Source of the DNA: an uncultured Oscillospiraceae bacterium
GTDB taxonomy: Bacteria; Bacillota; Clostridia; Oscillospirales; Oscillospiraceae
DNA length: 9,033 nucleotides
NCBI GenBank assembly: GCA_900758315.1
Contig: CAAERF010000116.1
Span: 1-9,033, forward strand
Direction of reading: 5' to 3'
In this document: in pieces, positions 6,206 to 9,033 of the stretch
How positions within the stretch are numbered: position 1 is the first letter of the stretch
How the letters are laid out: each line of letters starts with the position of its first letter
The notes under the pieces: model-generated
The model's input: the letters and a program-made list of their open reading frames with translations, nothing else
Database searches by the model: none
What the model was told of the DNA's origin: nothing
Position numbers and translations under genes: made by a program

Positions 6206-6591
6206 TTATCGCCGTTGACTGTTTCACCGGGCCAACTATTAATTCCGCCGATCTCAATGATATTGGTGTAGCCCAGTTTCACCAGTTTTTCAGATGCCTG
6301 CTTACTCCGATTACCGCTGCGGCAGTATACCAGAATCAGCTGATCTTTATCCGGCAGTTCAGAGATATCCTCTGTGCCAATGGATTCGTTGGCAATATTG
6401 ATAGCACCGGGAATATGCTTTTCGCTATATTCCTGAGCAGTACGAACATCGAGGATGATGTATCCGGTTTCCTCCTCCATCATCGTAATAGCTTCCTCCA
6501 TAGTAATCTGTCGATAGGTTTTTTCAGCGGATTGCGTTGCACAACCAGAGAGAAGCAGTAAAGTCATTAAAATGGGAATGATTCTTTTCGT
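6202..6591 (-). CDS. Rhodanese lipoprotein, probable ACG start
   Basis: This exported, lipid-anchored rhodanese has 129 residues if started at ACG (6589-6591). The head then reads T/M-K-R-I-I-P-I-L-M-T-L-L-L-L-S-G-C17: basic start, hydrophobic stretch and lipobox LSGC, a complete lipoprotein signal. GGAGG lies 7 nt before ACG. The first ATG (6565-6567) would remove the basic residues and leaves the ribosome site about 30 nt away. The rhodanese domain has ILDVRTAQEYSEKHIPGAIN and the active site Y-C90-R-S-G-N-R-S. It should act on sulfane sulfur at the outer face of the membrane. It follows the SDR gene by 60 bp and is probably co-transcribed with it. An ATG-to-ACG change that weakens or kills the gene is possible. 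Confidence 0.82.
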   Translation of the reverse strand, partial: TKRIIPILMTLLLLSGCATQSAEKTYRQITMEEAITMMEEETGYIILDVRTAQEYSEKHIPGAINIANESIGTEDISELPDKDQLILVYCRSGNRSKQASEKLVKLGYTNIIEIGGINSWPGETVNGDK

Positions 6592-6616
6592 GTGGATACC
6601 TCCATATTTTGAAGAT

Positions 6617-6640
6617 AGGGCAGCCGTTTCCAGCTGCCCT
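6617..6640 (-). repeat. Intergenic hairpin between SDR and lipoprotein genes
   Basis: AGGGCAGC (6617-6624) and GCTGCCCT (6633-6640) form an 8-bp stem with an 8-nt loop. On the minus strand only ATCTTC follows, so it is a poor terminator in the sense of the genes, although the plus strand has a T-run after it. It could be an attenuator or processing site reducing lipoprotein expression relative to the SDR. Confidence 0.45.
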
Positions 6641-6651
6641 GTTTCCTTTTT

Positions 6652-7398
6652 TTATGTTCTTGCCATTCCGTCTACACTGAGCACAACGCCCGTGATATAG
6701 GATGCTTCGTCAGATGCCAGGAACACAAATGCATTGGCAATATCCTCCGGCTGACCCAAGCGGCGCAGAGGGATCTGCTTGATGAGCGGATCAATTACTT
6801 CCTTGGGAACAGCCTTCATCATATCGGTCAGGGTAATACCGGGAGCGACTGCATTCACTCGAATACCCTTCGGACCCAATTCTCGGGCAAGGGAAACCGT
6901 CAGGCCATTGACAGCAAATTTGGATGCGGGATAAGCAAAGCCACTGGGCTGGCCGTAAATGCTGACCATTGAGGAGGTGGAGAGAATAACACCTTGACCT
7001 TTTGCAATCATGCACTCACTGGCGGCTCTTGTAGCATTGAACACGCCTTTTACATTCAGATCCATAACCTTATCAAAGGTTTCCTCCGTATACTCGGTAA
7101 AGGGAGTGCTTTCGGATACACCGGCATTGTTCACCAGAATATCAATGCAACCGTATTTTGAGGCAGCTTCTCGGAACGCATTGCGGACAGATTCCAGATT
7201 GGACAGGTTAGGACTGATTCCCGCAACTGTTGCATCAGGGTACTTTTCTTTCAGCTGCGCAACCGCTTTGTCAGCAGAACCTTGTGAGCTTGCGGTCAGG
7301 ATTACCGTAGCACCTTCCTTCAAAAATTTGTCTGCGGTAGCGTAGCCAATGCCACGGCTGCCTCCGGTGATGATTGCAACTTTATCTTTCAGTCTCAT
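6652..7398 (-). CDS. SDR-family NAD(P)-dependent dehydrogenase, FabG/BaiA-like
   Basis: This 248-residue classical short-chain dehydrogenase has the cofactor loop T11-G-G-S-R-G-I-G18, NNAG (90-93), structural N115, and the catalytic S143, Y156 and K160 in YPASK. It would interconvert a carbonyl and an alcohol in the cytosol. The overall pattern resembles 3-oxoacyl-ACP reductases (FabG) and the bile-acid enzyme BaiA; the substrate cannot be told from the sequence, and no fatty-acid or bile-acid genes are beside it. AAGGAGG lies 7 nt before the ATG. It is first in a unit with the rhodanese lipoprotein, under the promoter at 7428-7468, and so appears tied to the same regulator as the sulfur and thiol genes. 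Confidence 0.9.
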   Translation of the reverse strand: MRLKDKVAIITGGSRGIGYATADKFLKEGATVILTASSQGSADKAVAQLKEKYPDATVAGISPNLSNLESVRNAFREAASKYGCIDILVNNAGVSESTPFTEYTEETFDKVMDLNVKGVFNATRAASECMIAKGQGVILSTSSMVSIYGQPSGFAYPASKFAVNGLTVSLARELGPKGIRVNAVAPGITLTDMMKAVPKEVIDPLIKQIPLRRLGQPEDIANAFVFLASDEASYITGVVLSVDGMART

Positions 7399-7427
7399 AA
7401 GAATACCTCCTTGTGTTTTGTATTTGT

Positions 7428-7468
7428 AGTATAACCTGTTTCGGAGGCGTTCTCCGTGATAAAATCAC
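7428..7468 (-). promoter_or_regulatory. Crp/Fnr-type class II promoter of SDR operon
   Basis: The perfect dyad GTGATAAAATCAC (7456-7468) is 22 bp upstream of TATACT (7428-7433), with its centre near -41. The -35 position reads CGGAGA. The arrangement is identical to those at 1850-1890 and 6165-6205, while the sequence between dyad and -10 differs in each. Confidence 0.72.
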
Positions 7469-7520
7469 ATTTTTCCAAGAAGGAATGATAGAAAAATCAT
7501 GCCCGCGCATAAATAAAAAG

Positions 7521-7556
7521 CCACAGTCACGCTCCGATTTGAAGTGTAGACTGTGG
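7521..7556 (-). terminator. Terminator downstream of the 66-codon remnant
   Basis: CCACAGTC (7521-7528) pairs with GACTGTGG (7549-7556) around a 20-nt loop. The minus-strand read continues into GCTTTTTATTT, and flanking A/T runs extend the pairing. It lies just after the stop codon at 7560-7562. Confidence 0.6.
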
Positions 7557-7559
7557 TTT

Positions 7560-7760
7560 TTATTTTACAGGTTCTGCACTTTCAGCCATCTTGATGATTT
7601 CGGAATCATCAATTTTGCTTGGAGTGTATTCGAGAACATAAGTGACTTCCGGAGAATAAGTCCAACAGAGAAATGCCGTGTCATCTTTCTTGTAAAGAGC
7701 GCCCGGCCAGTCCTGAATCATCATTTCCTCACAGCTGTCCATACCATCAACAAAATGCAT
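7560..7760 (-). pseudogene. 66-codon remnant of an unrecognised protein
   Basis: The 66-residue translation from ATG 7760 looks protein-like (YVLEYTPSKIDDSEIIKMAE near the end) and is followed by a terminator. There is no ribosome site before the ATG. The protein-like sequence seems to continue a few codons upstream (S-Y-I-L-T-S-M), then reaches a stop. This fits the C-terminal end of a longer protein whose front is lost. The ending faintly resembles DUF4367-type C-termini, but I would not assign a family. Confidence 0.45.
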
Positions 7761-7844
7761 CGAGGTGAGAATGTAACTACGGATAGCGAAATATGGGGGA
7801 GGGTGTCAACCAAAATATCTCGACAAACAGCCGACAAAAAATGA

Positions 7845-7865
7845 CAGCCAGCGAAATGCTGGCTG
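7845..7865 (-). terminator. Rho-independent terminator of rubredoxin operon
   Basis: CAGCCAGC (7845-7852) and GCTGGCTG (7858-7865) form a perfect 8-bp stem with a 5-nt loop. On the minus strand it is followed by TCATTTTTTG. It ends the rubredoxin, BFD-like and desulforedoxin-domain transcript. Confidence 0.85.
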
Positions 7866-7907
7866 CCTGTTCGGGCACAAAATGGGAACGGCCCGGGAAA
7901 CGCATAG

Positions 7908-8237
7908 TCAGTCGAGAATCTCCATGAGTCGGCCGCAGCAGAAGGGGATGACCTCGCCTTTTTTGACGTGAACGGTCTTGTTGCACGTCTGACAGTAAAC
8001 ATCCGTGTCATACGGCGCACGAACGGCAGGAATTGCGCCAAGTTCTTCTTTGGAAAGACCTTCAATGTGGAACATTGCGGTTTTGTCCTCACTGGGAATG
8101 TAGGTGCCCATTGGTTCAAGGCGCTTCGTCTTGCCGATACAGTTGGACATCTTGATCCAGAGCGCCTCCAGCTCTGTTTTTTCTGCGGGATTCTCCGGGG
8201 TGAACTCAACAATATCCTGATTGATTCGAATTTTCAT
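7908..8237 (-). CDS. Protein with C-terminal desulforedoxin-type iron site
   Basis: Residues 78-109 of this 109-residue protein match the desulforedoxin/desulfoferrodoxin N-domain pattern: C82-x2-C85, then 14 residues, then C100-C101-G-R-L-M, which binds one iron in a Cys4 site. In desulfoferrodoxins this module is N-terminal; here it is C-terminal and follows about 75 residues (MKIRINQDIVEFTPENPAEK and onward) that I do not recognise. No superoxide-reductase centre (His4Cys) is visible, so it should not be called a superoxide reductase. Being co-transcribed with rubredoxin and a BFD-like protein suggests electron transfer in oxygen or iron stress. AAGGAG lies 10 nt before the ATG. It is last in the operon, followed by a clear terminator. 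Confidence 0.8.
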   Translation of the reverse strand: MKIRINQDIVEFTPENPAEKTELEALWIKMSNCIGKTKRLEPMGTYIPSEDKTAMFHIEGLSKEELGAIPAVRAPYDTDVYCQTCNKTVHVKKGEVIPFCCGRLMEILD

Positions 8238-8256
8238 AATAGTTGATCTCCTTTTC

Positions 8257-8460
8257 TTAGCCGCTCATCAGACCGGAGATGACGCCCATGATCTTATCAT
8301 GGCAGCCGCCGCAGCCGGTGGAACAGCTTGTGATTTTTTGTACTTCTTGAAATTCGCGCTCGACGTCGGAAAAGCGGTTCGTCTGCGCAAGTGCGCGGTC
8401 AATATCCGCGAGCGTGACGTGCTTGCAGTGGCAAAGCTCTGCGTTCTCTTTGTATTCCAT
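8257..8460 (-). CDS. BFD-like [2Fe-2S]-binding protein
   Basis: This 67-residue protein has the bacterioferritin-associated-ferredoxin pattern: C10-H-C12 near the start, an alpha-helical middle, and C50-G-G-C53 near the end, the ligands of a [2Fe-2S] cluster. C46 is an extra cysteine. Family members pass electrons to bacterioferritin to free iron, or form the cluster-binding part of larger reductases. The stop of rubredoxin is 6 nt before the ATG, and the ribosome site GGAGG lies inside the rubredoxin end. With the Fur box upstream, a role in iron release or redox under low iron is a reasonable inference. No ferritin gene is in the window. Confidence 0.85.
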   Translation of the reverse strand: MEYKENAELCHCKHVTLADIDRALAQTNRFSDVEREFQEVQKITSCSTGCGGCHDKIMGVISGLMSG

Positions 8461-8466
8461 CGCCGG

Positions 8467-8619
8467 TCAGACCTCCGCAAATGCGGACTTGTCCAGACCG
8501 CAGTCAGGGCAAACCCAATCCTCAGGGATTTCTTCAAACGGTGTGCCGGGGGCAATGCCATTCTCGGGATCGCCGACGGCCGGATCATAGACGTAGCCGC
8601 AGGGACATTCGTATTTCAT
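8467..8619 (-). CDS. Rubredoxin with a C-x-C first ligand pair
   Basis: This 50-residue rubredoxin has [20 protein letters not shown] and [10 protein letters not shown], all hallmarks of the family, which uses one iron held by four cysteines to carry electrons, often to rubrerythrins, superoxide reductases or oxygen reductases. The second pair is normal, C37-P-D-C40. The first is C5-P-C7-G, one residue shorter than the usual C-x2-C-G. The codons TGT CCC TGC GGC are unambiguous. ATG 8619 was chosen because GGAGG lies 8 nt upstream; an in-frame ATG at 8652 would sit inside the Fur box. It is the first gene of the operon. Confidence 0.92.
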   Translation of the reverse strand: MKYECPCGYVYDPAVGDPENGIAPGTPFEEIPEDWVCPDCGLDKSAFAEV

Positions 8620-8639
8620 GCTTGAATCCTCCAAAACAA

Positions 8640-8654
8640 TAATGATTATCATTA
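8640..8654 (-). promoter_or_regulatory. Fur-box-like operator
   Basis: TAATGAT-T-ATCATTA is a perfect 15-bp palindrome matching the core of the Fur box (GATAATGATAATCATTATC). It lies just downstream of the -10 box of the rubredoxin promoter, so a bound iron-sensing repressor would block initiation. A PerR-type protein is an alternative reader. Confidence 0.72.
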
Positions 8655-8662
8655 CTGATTAT

Positions 8663-8691
8663 AAAATACCATAACTTTCCCGATTTGTCAA
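8663..8691 (-). promoter_or_regulatory. Promoter of rubredoxin operon
   Basis: TTGACA (8686-8691) is separated by 17 bp from TATTTT (8663-8668), which has an extended TGG element just before it. The Fur-like box follows immediately, then the ribosome site of rubredoxin. Confidence 0.68.
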
Positions 8692-8701
8692 GAGGGAACT
8701 T

Positions 8702-8739
8702 GCAAAAGCAGCGCATCCTGATGGAAGCGCTGCTTTTGC
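8702..8739. terminator. Strong hairpin, likely terminator
   Basis: GCAAAAGCAGCGC (8702-8714) and GCGCTGCTTTTGC (8727-8739) form a perfect 13-bp stem with a 12-nt loop, and the flanking CTT and AAG can pair further with a bulge. The A4/T4 runs lie within the stem. It sits upstream of the rubredoxin promoter and would insulate it from minus-strand transcription entering from beyond the window. Confidence 0.6.
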
Positions 8740-9033
8740 TGCAAGGGAGACATGGGAACAGATCGTGAAATGGATGCGGATAGGGTTGAGCAAAGGGGAT
8801 GCGAGGGAGCAGGACAGGCGCGGGACAGACAGACCGAAGGGGATTGGGAGCAGGCGTGGCGAGAGGATGCGGGGATGATTGTTGAGAGGGAACAGAATAG
8901 CCAGCCGGATGCGCTGATTTTTGACATATTAGACAAGAATGAGGATATAGGTTCAGAAAGAAACTGTTTTTTGCGAAAAAGGCTAGGAATGACTGCAATG
9001 TGGTGTTTTTGCAGGAAAGTTTTACCGGTGAAA
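8740..9033. other. No convincing gene; one weak open frame
   Basis: This purine-rich stretch holds no gene that I can support. On the plus strand a frame is open from ATG 8752 to the window edge (94 codons), but its ribosome site is poor (AAGGGAG only a few nt away) and its Gly/Glu/Arg/Asp-rich translation may only reflect the purine-rich strand. The opposite-strand frame over the same bases runs through the rubredoxin promoter and is not credible. Confidence 0.3.

Noticed and set aside
7908..8237. Superoxide reductase (desulfoferrodoxin)
   Set aside because: Only the Cys4 desulforedoxin-type site is present; the catalytic His4Cys centre is not visible.
8620..8652. Eleven-residue extension of rubredoxin
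   Set aside because: The earlier ATG falls inside the Fur-like box; family length and GGAGG spacing support 8619.
8585..8998. Minus-strand frame of 137 codons
   Set aside because: It covers the rubredoxin promoter, Fur-like box and a hairpin, and the Pro/Ser-rich translation shows no domain.
1..9033. CRISPR array, tRNA, rRNA, insertion sequence or integrase
   Set aside because: I saw no regularly spaced repeats, no tRNA-like fold with expected arms, and no transposase or integrase motifs on either strand.

Overview
The window looks like chromosomal or island DNA from an anaerobic, gut-type member of the Clostridia (Firmicutes). The evidence is strong AGGAGG ribosome sites, sigma-A type promoters, a DUF134-NifX fusion, a CoA-disulfide/persulfide reductase and rubredoxin-type oxygen-defence proteins. 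I cannot name the species. Almost every gene is on the minus strand; the exception is a Crp/Fnr-family regulator (3088-3747).

Layout. 1-336: a terminator hairpin and a start-less 88-codon gene fragment. 337-1890: a thioredoxin-thioredoxin reductase fusion and a small Cys-containing membrane protein (DUF6132-like) with their promoter. 1897-2180: a short helical reading frame with a ribosome site, a terminator and a candidate operator, but no normal start codon. 2181-3063: a DUF134-NifX fusion and a divergent promoter shared with the Crp/Fnr gene. 3754-3791: a bidirectional terminator. 3796-6205: the operon trxA, single-domain rhodanese, CoA-disulfide/persulfide reductase with a C-terminal rhodanese. 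6202-7468: an SDR dehydrogenase followed by a rhodanese lipoprotein whose best start codon is ACG. 7521-7760: a terminator and a probable gene remnant. 7845-8691: a Fur-box-controlled operon of rubredoxin, BFD-like [2Fe-2S] protein and a protein with a C-terminal desulforedoxin-type metal site. 8702-9033: a hairpin, then no convincing gene.

How it fits together. Three promoters (1850-1890, 6165-6205, 7428-7468) carry the same perfect dyad GTGAT-N3-ATCAC exactly 22 bp upstream of a TATAAT/TATACT -10 box, and none has a recognisable -35 box. This is the geometry of class II activation by a Crp/Fnr protein. The regulator encoded in the middle of the cluster has the R-E-x3-R recognition-helix pattern expected to read GTGA. 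I therefore infer a local regulon that couples thiol reduction (two thioredoxin domains, one reductase), sulfane-sulfur handling (three rhodanese domains, one persulfide/CoA-disulfide reductase) and an SDR enzyme. A fourth, imperfect copy lies before the short start-less frame. The regulator and the DUF134-NifX gene are driven by a different element, an inverted repeat whose arms contain both -35 boxes. The cluster is bordered on both sides by gene remnants, so it may have moved as a cassette.
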